From assembly GCA_964400165.1 (NCBI GenBank), contig CAYNSX010000004.1, positions 1 through 64,000 of the forward strand: a stretch of 64,000 nt of DNA, given 5' to 3'. A program made the translations under genes and the position numbers. Positions 49,316 to 58,084 of the stretch are shown here, in pieces. Every line of letters starts with the position of its first letter. Within the stretch, counting starts at the first letter, position 1. The notes under the pieces are model-generated. The model saw nothing but the letters and a program-made list of their open reading frames with translations. It made no database searches and had not been told where the DNA came from. This DNA comes from CAYNSX01 sp964400165 (GTDB taxonomy: Bacteria; Armatimonadota; Hebobacteria; CAYNSX01).

Positions 49316-52300
49316 TTAGCGTCCGGCCGGATCGACCGTGATGGTGAGCGCGCGCGTGGTCTGCCCCGGCGCCAGGGTGAAACTGTAAGACTTGGCGCGC
49401 TTGAGGTCCGTGCGCGCGCCGGTGACCGAGTCGGTGAGGGTCAGGGCATAGCCCGCCGGCACTTGGAACATCGACCAGGTCAGTGTGACTCGCTGGCCCG
49501 GCTCGCTGACTCGGATTTCGACCGGCCACACCTCGCGGCGTACCACCGGCGCCCGGACATCCAGGGCATACTGGCCGGCGAACCGGCCCCAGCCGCGCTG
49601 CGGAATGCTGACGCTGACATATTGCGGCGGCGGCGGAGACTTCTCACGGTCATAGGCCAGGTCATAGCCGCGGCTGGCGCCCGGCGAGGCGCCCAGGATG
49701 GCGTCGTTGTCACGGAAGCGCGCGGTTTCGGCGATCAGGCGGAGCCGCCATTCGCTCGGCGCCAGCGGGCGCGAGGCAACCGGCGCTTGCGCCCCGGCGT
49801 GGGCCGGGTTCGGCGCGAAGATCATGCGGATGCCGGCGGTGCCGCTGTCGATGACCGACGGGTCCACCCGCAGCCAATAGCCACGGAACGCCTCTAGGAC
49901 GCCGTCGGGGGGCCGGAAGAAGGTGTAGCGCCCGCGCATCTGTGACGGCGCCGCGACCGAGTCCGGCGCCCAGGTGTAAACGAACGGCCGCACCCAGCCG
50001 CGCTGGATGGCCTGCGCGAAGTTCAGCAGCTCCCCCTGGTGCCGGAAGAACACCGAGGCCGACGGGATATCGAATTCATACGGCGTGGCAAACATATTCC
50101 ACTCGCGCTTCAGCGGCACCTCGAAGGTGTTCAGTGGATCGATCGGGTCGCCGCGCAACCAGAGCGGCAATTGGCTCACGGCGGTCGAGGTGGTGTCCTC
50201 GACATACAGGAAGACCGCCTCGGCAATCGGCTTCGCCAGGCCGGCGACGCCGGGGGTGTCTGTAACGAAACTGAAGTTGAGCGCGTCGAGGTTGCGGACA
50301 TACTGCTGGGTCACCGCGTCCCAGCGGGCAATCTTGGCGACATTGATATCCGTCGTGCCGTCGTGCACCAGCCCCTGGAAGTCAAAAATGGTGGACACCA
50401 CGGCGTCCGAGGCGGCGACATCGCCGAGCCCGAACGGGAGGCTGAACATGCGGAGCCCTTCGGGAATGGTCTTCGCCCGGAAAAAGTAACTGAACAAGAT
50501 GGTATTGGTGTTGGGGACGAACGGACCGAAGGGGGGATTCCAGGTGCGGAACCCGGCCGGTTCCGTCGCCGCGATCGACAGGGTGTGCCGCCCGGGCACC
50601 AGTTCGGGGCGAACCTGCACTTTGGCGCGGAACGGATCGGCGGGATCGCTGGGGTCGGGCTGCGAGGACACCGCGGAGGTGACATCGGCGCCATCAACCA
50701 GCACTTGGAGGCTGGCCGGGTCAAACCCGGCGATGCGGGCGCGGATGCTGGGCGCCACCGAGGCGGTCTCGAAGCCGGAGGTCGGCCGCACCTCGCGGAA
50801 CCGCGGGAGATCACTCACGAACAGGTCGGCCAGCGCGCCGACGCCGGTGTACGACGAGGAAGCAGAGAGGGTCTGATTGCGCTGCACGCGGCTGACTTCG
50901 ACGAGCGAGTCAAAACCGTCGTTCGACCGGCTGCTGGGGAGGGTATCGTGCTTAAATGTGGCCATCGACCCAAACGGCCACATATCGCCGGCCGCAAACG
51001 CCGGAGGGGTGATGAGCAGGTGGCAGAAGACAATCGGGGTCGTGCATTCCACTTCCCCGAATCCGCCCAGCGTGGCAAAGCGGGTTCCGGTGGCGCTCAT
51101 CAATGTCACCGTGGGGTGCACCGTGTCGGTGACGGTCCCGCGCTCGTCCACATGCCAAATCAGCAGGCCGTCGTTAGCGAGCCGGGTGTCGGGCGCACCG
51201 GGACGAAAACTGGAAGTGTCGGCGTCACGGTATTCGATCAGGAAGTATTCCGGAGCGCCGGGATCACTGTCGGTCCATAACTTATACACCGTGGTCGGGC
51301 GCTCCCCAGGCGGCGTGGCGCTCCAGTCGAACGACGCCGACGCGATGAAGGTGCCGAGCCGATAACTGTCAATGATGGTCGGGATGACCCAGCCCAGTTG
51401 CAAGCGCGACCAGGCGCTAAAGTTGGCCGGACTGCTCAACCAGTCGATGCAGGCATTCGTCACCGGAGACGGGGAGTCCTTGGCATACAGTGCCCCCCAG
51501 TTGTCCATCGTGTCCCACGGACCGATGCCCCGGCCCTCCACGGCCAAATACAGATCCGGCAGGCCAAGTTGGTGTCCAAACTCGTGGACCCAGACCCCGA
51601 ACACATCCATGTTGGGCGTCGGGCACCATTCGTCGCTGCCGTCGGAGAGGCAGATGGAGCAGGACCCGATCACCCCGCAGGTGAGCGACGGATCGAAGTC
51701 ACACGGCACGCAGTCGAATTCGCCCGTGTCACATCCCTTTTCGAAAGTGTCATTGTCGCGTTCCGACTCGGGCACGACCGCGAACGCCACCACATCGGCC
51801 TCGTCCAGCGTCTGGATCGCCAGCCCAAACGGCCAGAGACTGGCGAACAGCGAGTCGAAGTTGCCATTCTTCGGACACGCCGGACAATAGATGCCGTTTC
51901 CCAATTCGTTGCCCGCGCCGGCCGTCACAAAGACCACCGCGTCGGCCAGACGGAAGTTCACGAAGGTGTCGGCCACGGCCACGGTCAGCGCAGCCAAATC
52001 CAGGAAGTTGGCTTCCAGCGCGCTCTTCGTGACCGGCAGGTGAACGACCGGCGTGATGATCGGGTCGATCGTCAACTGCCCCATCGACGCGATATCATAG
52101 AAGTTGACGAAGCGCTGCACCATGCCCTGCATGAAGAACTGGACATCGAGCGTCTGAAAGGTACCGCAGCCCGTGATTTCTTCGTCTTCGCAGTCTTCGA
52201 TGAACTCGACCGGGAGAAACATCACGCGCAGCGTGCCGGTCGAAGTGACGAAGCGCCCGACCTGCTTGCGCGTCCCTTGAGCCAATTGTGCCCCGGGCAC

Positions 52301-52504
52301 TGCGGTCGTTCCGGGGCGTCCTGTTTGCGGCGAGGTCAGGTGAATGGGGGTTCGGCTTTCCAGCCGTTGCCGGAGCGGCGTGCCGTTCGGCACAAAGCAC
52401 GGCTTCTCGATGGTGGCCGCCTCGACGACCTTTGCCTGCACGGCGCCCGCCACGGCCAGGCCCACCCCCGCGCTGACCAGCAGCGCGAGAATTGGGACTC
52501 TCAT
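49316..52504 (-). CDS. M6 family (immune inhibitor A-like) metalloprotease
   Basis: A 1062-residue exported zinc protease. ATG 52504 follows CCGGAGGCAACTG and opens the signal peptide (ILALLVSAGVGLAVAGAVQA). The catalytic block VHEFGHQLGLPDLY holds the zinc His at 307-311 and Asp317. Just before it a Cys-rich insert (about 207-294, ~10 cysteines) is unusual. After the catalytic domain come immunoglobulin-like modules and a C-terminal sorting-like domain (EWRLRLIAETARFRD ... VTLTWSMFQVPAG). M6 enzymes such as InhA degrade host or environmental proteins. Its ATG overlaps the upstream gene's TGA by one base. Confidence 0.92.
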   Translation of the reverse strand: MRVPILALLVSAGVGLAVAGAVQAKVVEAATIEKPCFVPNGTPLRQRLESRTPIHLTSPQTGRPGTTAVPGAQLAQGTRKQVGRFVTSTGTLRVMFLPVEFIEDCEDEEITGCGTFQTLDVQFFMQGMVQRFVNFYDIASMGQLTIDPIITPVVHLPVTKSALEANFLDLAALTVAVADTFVNFRLADAVVFVTAGAGNELGNGIYCPACPKNGNFDSLFASLWPFGLAIQTLDEADVVAFAVVPESERDNDTFEKGCDTGEFDCVPCDFDPSLTCGVIGSCSICLSDGSDEWCPTPNMDVFGVWVHEFGHQLGLPDLYLAVEGRGIGPWDTMDNWGALYAKDSPSPVTNACIDWLSSPANFSAWSRLQLGWVIPTIIDSYRLGTFIASASFDWSATPPGERPTTVYKLWTDSDPGAPEYFLIEYRDADTSSFRPGAPDTRLANDGLLIWHVDERGTVTDTVHPTVTLMSATGTRFATLGGFGEVECTTPIVFCHLLITPPAFAAGDMWPFGSMATFKHDTLPSSRSNDGFDSLVEVSRVQRNQTLSASSSYTGVGALADLFVSDLPRFREVRPTSGFETASVAPSIRARIAGFDPASLQVLVDGADVTSAVSSQPDPSDPADPFRAKVQVRPELVPGRHTLSIAATEPAGFRTWNPPFGPFVPNTNTILFSYFFRAKTIPEGLRMFSLPFGLGDVAASDAVVSTIFDFQGLVHDGTTDINVAKIARWDAVTQQYVRNLDALNFSFVTDTPGVAGLAKPIAEAVFLYVEDTTSTAVSQLPLWLRGDPIDPLNTFEVPLKREWNMFATPYEFDIPSASVFFRHQGELLNFAQAIQRGWVRPFVYTWAPDSVAAPSQMRGRYTFFRPPDGVLEAFRGYWLRVDPSVIDSGTAGIRMIFAPNPAHAGAQAPVASRPLAPSEWRLRLIAETARFRDNDAILGASPGASRGYDLAYDREKSPPPPQYVSVSIPQRGWGRFAGQYALDVRAPVVRREVWPVEIRVSEPGQRVTLTWSMFQVPAGYALTLTDSVTGARTDLKRAKSYSFTLAPGQTTRALTITVDPAGR

Positions 52505-54834
52505 CAGTTGCCTCCGGTGCTCTTCGGTCGCGGCGCGGGCGCGCTGCCGCCGACGGGGGCATTGCGCCCGTTCCAATTCCATAACAGGCGGAGGGAGGCC
52601 CGCGGGCTGGTCGGGCCGGACAGTTGGGGCAGCAAGATGGTGACGGGCTGCCGCGAGCCGTTGCGGCGTGGGTCAGTGAGCAACGGCACTGTCACACTGG
52701 GCGGCGGCGGGATATCGCCCGTGAACGCCTGCACCGCTTGCGCCGGGCTCCAGACATAGCCGTTCCAGTTATCGTTGGGCGAGGTGCCGACCAGCGGCTG
52801 CGGGAAGTTGGGCACTGTGGACTGCGGCGTCACCCGGTCAATGGATGAACGGGCGCCGACGCGCCAGAAATACACCACCGGCTGCGTCGAGCCCGGCGGA
52901 AAGCCCGCGAATGCCAGATTCAGTTTCACGGACCAGCTGACGCGGGAGAAACTTTGCGTGGGGAAGATGCCCGGCGGGTCAAAGAAGGCCGGATTCTGTA
53001 CGGCGAGGAGCGAGTTGAAGGTGACCGCGTCGGAGAAACTGGCGTTCGAGGCGACCTGTACCGCATATTCGTCCGCGCCGCCGGCGTCGGGCGCGTCCCA
53101 TTCAAACAGGAGACCTTCGTTCGTGTTGACTTCCGCGTCGGGGATGGGCGAAACGATCTGCGGCGGCAGGATCGGCGTGACGGGTCCGGCCTGCGGCCCT
53201 TCGAATTGCTCGAAGACCGCCCACTGGACGTCCAGAGTCCCATCAGGATTGCGGCCGCAAGTGACGCGGTCGCTGACGATTTGGCGCAGCCGGTAAATGT
53301 GGCCGACGCCGGCTGCCGGGAAGTTGCCGCTCAAGTAGATGACTCCGAGCCCGGAAATGCACGAGAGCGTCGCTGCCGGCGTCGGGGTGAAGTTGGCCGC
53401 CGCCGGCGTCACCGGCGTGCGCGGGTTGCGCGGCAGGCCGGCGCCGCCCCCTCCGCCCGACGACGCGCAGTCGTCCTGGCACAAGGTTGGTGAGACCCAG
53501 GTAAACGCGGCGGAATCGGGATCCACATTCACTTCCGTGCAGGTGGCGACCAGAAAACCGTCGTCATCCAGACAAACCTGGCCCGCATAGTCCACAAAGT
53601 GGTCGGTGGCGTCAAAGCCGTTGACGAGGATCTGGACGAGGAACCCGTCCCGCTCGATGATCCAGGCCAGCGTGCCGTCTTCCACGCCGCGCGGATTCCA
53701 GCGCAGTTCGATCGCGGGATTGGGGACAATCGTGCTCAAGTCGGAGCCGCCGTTGAAGTTGGAAATGGCGTGGGCTTGGAAGCCCCCGGCCTGCCCCGGC
53801 GGAGGGCCGACGAAGGCGCCACCCTGGCCGAAGAAACTGACCAGCGCCGCCAAGGCCACGATGCCCAGGGTGCTGTTCATCGAGCTACGGCGCCCGGCGG
53901 TGGAGGTGACGACGGGCGAGCGGCGTTCGCCGACCTCGGCCACTTGCGCCACATCGGGCTCCCAGATCGCACGGGCCTGGTCTTGCACCCAGATACCACC
54001 CGGCGCATCGATGATCTTGCAGAAGGTGTCGCGCTTGCGGACGAGGTAGGCCTTGATCGTGCCGACGCGCTGACTGCCGCGCGTCACGGCGAAGGACTGA
54101 TCCGGGCGGACACCGTTATCGGCGCCGGCGTTGACCACCACATCGCTGGGCGTCGAACTCAACACGGACCCGCGCGGCTGTTTGTACGCTTCCCACTGCC
54201 GGCGGGCGCGGAAAGCCGTATCATTGGCGGCGGCCTGGGCCAGGACATCCAGGCCGAAGCCCGAGGGGCGCGGGCTGCCGCGGCCGACGACTTCGGCGCC
54301 CGATTGCGCCGCTTCCATCGCCCGGCTGAACAGGCGGACGGACAAGCCGATTTCGAAATACTCGTTGCCGTCGCGCGTGGTCACCACCTGCGCGGTTTTG
54401 ATGGTCGACAGCAGCGCAAAGCGGGCATCGAGCGATTCGAGCAGCCGCAAGAGCGAGATGCCGTCCATGGCGACATTCAGACTCAGTTGCCGCATGGCAT
54501 CGAGGACACGCGCCGGCGGGATTACTTCGTAGATGCGATTGTTGCCTAACTCGGAGGCCAGCGCGGCGGACATCATGGCGCCAAGGGGCGTGAGGCCCAT
54601 TTGCTGGGCGGAGGCAACATCGCCCGCTATCCCGGTGTAAGCCTCGAGGTCAGTCAGTTGCGATTGGTCGATTTTCGACGCATCGACGCAGGGCAGCACG
54701 ATGACACTATCGGGGACTCGCTGCTGCACCGTTTCGATCTGCGCCACCCCGGGCCGGACCGCTCCGAGAATGCCGGCGGCCAGCGCCACCCCACCAAGGA
54801 ATCCCCAACGCACAACGCTTCGGGTCGTTCCCAT
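52504..54834 (-). CDS. Exported CsgG/LpoB-like protein with fibronectin-like modules
   Basis: A 776-residue protein. ATG 54834 begins a signal peptide (GFLGGVALAAGILGAVRPGVAQ); a GGAGG lies 13 nt upstream. Residues ~35-190 (DSVIVLPCVDASKIDQSQL ... IYEVIPPARVLDAMRQLSL) resemble CsgG/LpoB/FlgT-type lipoprotein domains that build outer-membrane complexes. One hydrophobic segment follows (about 327-350). The C-terminal half has a fibronectin-III-like module (IVSPIPDAEVNTNEGLLFEW) and a Pro-rich tail. It is coupled to the M6 protease gene by a TGATG overlap, suggesting a shared secretion or assembly role. Confidence 0.7.
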   Translation of the reverse strand: MGTTRSVVRWGFLGGVALAAGILGAVRPGVAQIETVQQRVPDSVIVLPCVDASKIDQSQLTDLEAYTGIAGDVASAQQMGLTPLGAMMSAALASELGNNRIYEVIPPARVLDAMRQLSLNVAMDGISLLRLLESLDARFALLSTIKTAQVVTTRDGNEYFEIGLSVRLFSRAMEAAQSGAEVVGRGSPRPSGFGLDVLAQAAANDTAFRARRQWEAYKQPRGSVLSSTPSDVVVNAGADNGVRPDQSFAVTRGSQRVGTIKAYLVRKRDTFCKIIDAPGGIWVQDQARAIWEPDVAQVAEVGERRSPVVTSTAGRRSSMNSTLGIVALAALVSFFGQGGAFVGPPPGQAGGFQAHAISNFNGGSDLSTIVPNPAIELRWNPRGVEDGTLAWIIERDGFLVQILVNGFDATDHFVDYAGQVCLDDDGFLVATCTEVNVDPDSAAFTWVSPTLCQDDCASSGGGGGAGLPRNPRTPVTPAAANFTPTPAATLSCISGLGVIYLSGNFPAAGVGHIYRLRQIVSDRVTCGRNPDGTLDVQWAVFEQFEGPQAGPVTPILPPQIVSPIPDAEVNTNEGLLFEWDAPDAGGADEYAVQVASNASFSDAVTFNSLLAVQNPAFFDPPGIFPTQSFSRVSWSVKLNLAFAGFPPGSTQPVVYFWRVGARSSIDRVTPQSTVPNFPQPLVGTSPNDNWNGYVWSPAQAVQAFTGDIPPPPSVTVPLLTDPRRNGSRQPVTILLPQLSGPTSPRASLRLLWNWNGRNAPVGGSAPAPRPKSTGGN

Positions 54835-54932
54835 TGTGACGCGTCGTCCTCCCCTCCGTGGAATCACCGAGGTTGGTGTCCTTCCCGCGCGAGCGCGATT
54901 GTAACAAAGCGATTTTGGCCTGTAAACACGCT

Positions 54933-55568
54933 TCATGCCTTCCCGGCGCCAGCCGCGGCTGTCGCCGACGCCGCCACCAGGGCGGGCCAGAGCGCGCGCA
55001 CCCGGGCGCGCGTCTCATCGAGCGCCCCGGTGGTATCCACCACATAGTCAGCGCGAGCCGCCTTCTCCGCCGCCGGCCATTGCGCGGCGAGGCGCTGCCG
55101 CGCTTCGGCGTCCGTCAATCCGTCGCGCGCCTGGACGCGGGCGATCAGCGTCTCGTCGGGTGCGTCCGTCACGAGGACTCGGTCGACTAATCCGTCCACG
55201 CCCGCCTCATACAGCAGCGGCAACACGACGACCAGGACCGCGTCCGGGCGGGCGCGCGACTGCCAGGCGGCGATGCGGGCGCGCAATGCGGTGAGGATGG
55301 CGGGATGGGTGAGCGCCTCGAGGCGCTGGCGGGCGGCGGGGTCGGCAAAGATGCGACGCGCCAACGCCCGGCGGTCGAGTGCGCCCGCCGGCGTCACGAC
55401 ATCGGTCCCAATCTCCTCGCGTATGGCCGCCACGATAGGTGAGTGGGGCGCGCAGACCGCACGCGCCAGGTCATCCGCATCAATCACCGAGGCGCCGCAG
55501 TCCGCCAGCGCCTGGGCGACTGTGCTTTTGCCGCTGGCTATTCCGCCGGTGACTCCGAGGATGAAGAT
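54933..55568 (-). CDS. coaE: Dephospho-CoA kinase, with no canonical start codon
   Basis: About 211 residues; catalyses the last step of coenzyme A synthesis. The kinase body is clear: IDADDLARAVC, LTHPAILTALRARIAAW, VVVLPLLYEAG. The only ATG/GTG in frame is at 55487, which is past the P-loop. Upstream in the same frame the sequence encodes ILGVTGGIASGKSTVAQAL, the standard CoaE N-terminus, but without ATG, GTG or TTG; the natural first residue is an ATC codon at 55568. This overlaps the 3' end of rpsA by 31 nt. Possible explanations are an ATC start, an assembly error, or a frameshift with rpsA. Confidence 0.85.
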   Translation of the reverse strand: MFILGVTGGIASGKSTVAQALADCGASVIDADDLARAVCAPHSPIVAAIREEIGTDVVTPAGALDRRALARRIFADPAARQRLEALTHPAILTALRARIAAWQSRARPDAVLVVVLPLLYEAGVDGLVDRVLVTDAPDETLIARVQARDGLTDAEARQRLAAQWPAAEKAARADYVVDTTGALDETRARVRALWPALVAASATAAAGAGKA

Positions 55569-56893
55569 GCCGGGTCTCCCGCGGTGTCCGCCGTGACCGC
55601 CTCGTCGGCGGCAACTTCCGCCGCCGGGGCCACGGTCTCCGTGCGACGCAGCCCGCGCTGCAACGCGTCGCCCACCAAATCGCCCAGGGTGATGCGCCGG
55701 TTGTCATCGTTGTTCCGGCGCTCTTTCACAAACTCTTTCGTGTCCTTCTTCGGCGTGGCTTCGCGTTCCGAGTGCACCGTTTGCCGGACGCTCAACGACA
55801 TGCGCCGCTCCGTCGGTCGAATCTGCATGACGCGGACGGTGATCTCTTTGCCGACCGGCACCGCGTCGGCGGGCTTGCGGACAGTCTCGGTCGAGAGTTC
55901 CCGTGTCGGGACAAAGCCCTCGATGCCGGAGGGGAGCCGCACGAAGGCGCCGGCGGGCACGACACGCGTCACCGTGCCCTGCACTACCTGCCCGACGGTG
56001 TGGTGGTCGCCGATGTGCTGCCAGGGGTCGGGCATAATCTGCTTGCGGCTCAACGACACCCGCCCGCGCCCCGGGTCCATCTTGAGAATGAGCACTTCAA
56101 TCTTTTGGCCGGTCTTCAACACTTCTTTCGGGTGACCGACACGCGCCCAGTCGATTTCTGTGACATGAAGCAGGCCGTCGAGACCGCCCAGGTCCACGAA
56201 TGCGCCGTAATCGACCAGCCGGCGCACCACGCCCTTGCGGATTTGGCCCTCGGCCAGACTGGAGACGAGCGTCTCGCGCTGGGTCTTGCGGTCTTCCTCG
56301 AGCGCCTTCTTCTGCGAGACGACGACGCGCTTGCGGTTCGGGTCGAGTTCGAGAACCTTCAGTTTGATCGACTGGCCCACCATGCGGTCGAGGGCGCCGA
56401 TGTGCTTGACCGCCACCTGCGACGCAGGCAGAAAGCCGCGCATGCCGAGGTCGACCACCAGGCCGCCCTTGACGCGCTCGATGACCATTGCGGAGGTCGT
56501 GCTCTGCGTCTTGTGCGCGTCAACCAGCCGGTCCCACACTTTTTCATAGTCGGCCTTGCGCTTAGAGAGCAGGACATGGCCTTCGGCGCTGTGCGGCTGG
56601 ATGACATAGACATCAATTTGGTCGCCGACGCTCAAGCCGTCGCCGCCGGCTTCGAGTTCCGACGGCGGGATGAACCCTTCCGACTTGGTGCCGACATCCA
56701 CGAACACGCCGTGGTTGTCGACTGCGACGACCTGGCCCTTGACGATGTCGCCGACGGACAGCGGCTTCAAATGCTGTTCGTATTCCGCTTCCGCGACACT
56801 CGTGGTGGTCAGTTCGTCGGTGTGGCTCGCGACGGAGTCCGGCAGCGACTCCGCGGCCACATCCGTCGGTTCGGTTGGATCAGTCCCAGCCAT
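55538..56893 (-). CDS. rpsA: 30S ribosomal protein S1 (four S1 domains)
   Basis: A 451-residue protein with four S1/OB RNA-binding repeats (about residues 45-115, 130-200, 215-288, 300-372), e.g. GVFVDVGTKSEGFIP and GAFVDLGGLDGLLHVTEID. S1 helps recruit mRNA to the ribosome. Four repeats instead of six is normal outside Proteobacteria. The ATG at 56893 is chosen over a TTG 6 nt upstream. The C-terminus is Glu/Ser/Ala-rich and its stop overlaps the predicted start of coaE. Confidence 0.93.
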   Translation of the reverse strand: MAGTDPTEPTDVAAESLPDSVASHTDELTTTSVAEAEYEQHLKPLSVGDIVKGQVVAVDNHGVFVDVGTKSEGFIPPSELEAGGDGLSVGDQIDVYVIQPHSAEGHVLLSKRKADYEKVWDRLVDAHKTQSTTSAMVIERVKGGLVVDLGMRGFLPASQVAVKHIGALDRMVGQSIKLKVLELDPNRKRVVVSQKKALEEDRKTQRETLVSSLAEGQIRKGVVRRLVDYGAFVDLGGLDGLLHVTEIDWARVGHPKEVLKTGQKIEVLILKMDPGRGRVSLSRKQIMPDPWQHIGDHHTVGQVVQGTVTRVVPAGAFVRLPSGIEGFVPTRELSTETVRKPADAVPVGKEITVRVMQIRPTERRMSLSVRQTVHSEREATPKKDTKEFVKERRNNDDNRRITLGDLVGDALQRGLRRTETVAPAAEVAADEAVTADTAGDPASSSSESPAE

Positions 56894-57043
56894 TGACAAC
56901 AGCCCTTCCCGCTCTCTGGTGAGTCTTCCCGCCGGATTGCGGTTCTAACCCCGGGAGACGCCAGCATACCCCTTCGCCTCCGAATCGACCACTCCTTCCT
57001 TGCTTGGTAGGATGGCCCTCGCCAGCCCCAAAGGAGCCACTGC

Positions 57044-58027
57044 ATGAGCGAGCCGCGACGGGCCTTGATTACCGGCGCCACCGGCTTTGTCGGCAGCCAT
57101 CTGATCGAGCACTTGGTAGCGGCGACCGACTGTCTGGTCTTCGCCTGCCGTCGCTCCCGGTCGAACTTGGAGAATGTCGCCCACCTCAACGACCCGCGCA
57201 TCATCTGGGTCGAGACCGAAATCACCGATTCGTTGAGCATGGACCAGGCGATCACCGACACACGCCCGGACTTCGTGTTTCACCTGGCGGCGATTTCGTT
57301 CGTCCCGCAGTCCTGGCGCGAGCCGGAGCAGACCTTTCGCGTCAACACGCAGGGCACCATCAATCTGCTCGAGTCGGTGCGGCGGTATGTCCGCACCGGC
57401 GGTGCGGCGCGGGTGCTGGTGATCGGGTCGTCGGAAGAATACGGGCTGGTGTACCCGCACGAAGTACCCATTACTGAAGACAACCCGCTGCGGCCGTTGA
57501 GCCCGTACGGCGTCTCGAAGGTGGCGGAAGATTTGCTCGGCTTTCAGTATCACCGCAGTTATGGGCTGCACATCGTCCGCAGCCGGGCGTTCAACCATAC
57601 CGGCCCGCGCCGCGGCGCGCAGTTCGCCACCTCGAACTTCGCCAGCCAGGTCGCCGAATGCGAAGCGGGGGTGCGCGAGCCGGTGATCCGCGTCGGCAAC
57701 TTGGAGGCGCAGCGCGACTTCACCGATGTGCGCGACATTGTTCGCGGCTACCACCTGGCGGTGCTGAAGGGCGAGCCGGGTGAGGTCTACAACCTCTGCT
57801 CGGGCCGCGCCGTCACGCTCGGCTGGGTGCTTGACACGCTGCTGGCGCGTTCGACCGTCAAACCGCGCATTGAAGTCGACCCCGACCGTCTCCGTCCATC
57901 CGATGTGCCGGTCCTGCAGGGCGATCACAGCAAGTTCACCAAAGCGACGGGCTGGACGCCCACGATTCCGCTGGAACAGACGCTGGCAGACTTGCTCGAT
58001 TTCTGGCGGGCAAAACTGAAGAAGTAG
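57044..58027 (+). CDS. GDP-6-deoxy-D-mannose reductase-like NAD-dependent epimerase
   Basis: A 327-residue short-chain dehydrogenase/reductase. The nucleotide loop GATGFVG sits at the start; the active site has a GSSEEYG serine and the Tyr-x3-Lys pair in PYGVSKVAEDL; a HTGPRRG loop resembles the GDP-mannose branch (GMD/RMD). It probably makes a deoxysugar for surface glycan. ATG 57044 is preceded by AAAGGAGCC. The neighbouring glycosyltransferase and SLH protein fit an envelope role. Confidence 0.85.
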   Translation: MSEPRRALITGATGFVGSHLIEHLVAATDCLVFACRRSRSNLENVAHLNDPRIIWVETEITDSLSMDQAITDTRPDFVFHLAAISFVPQSWREPEQTFRVNTQGTINLLESVRRYVRTGGAARVLVIGSSEEYGLVYPHEVPITEDNPLRPLSPYGVSKVAEDLLGFQYHRSYGLHIVRSRAFNHTGPRRGAQFATSNFASQVAECEAGVREPVIRVGNLEAQRDFTDVRDIVRGYHLAVLKGEPGEVYNLCSGRAVTLGWVLDTLLARSTVKPRIEVDPDRLRPSDVPVLQGDHSKFTKATGWTPTIPLEQTLADLLDFWRAKLKK

Positions 58028-58084
58028 AGGCCGGCAGAGAGCCAGAAGAACCTCCTCCGCAGTGCCTGCTTCCGGCGCACTCCG

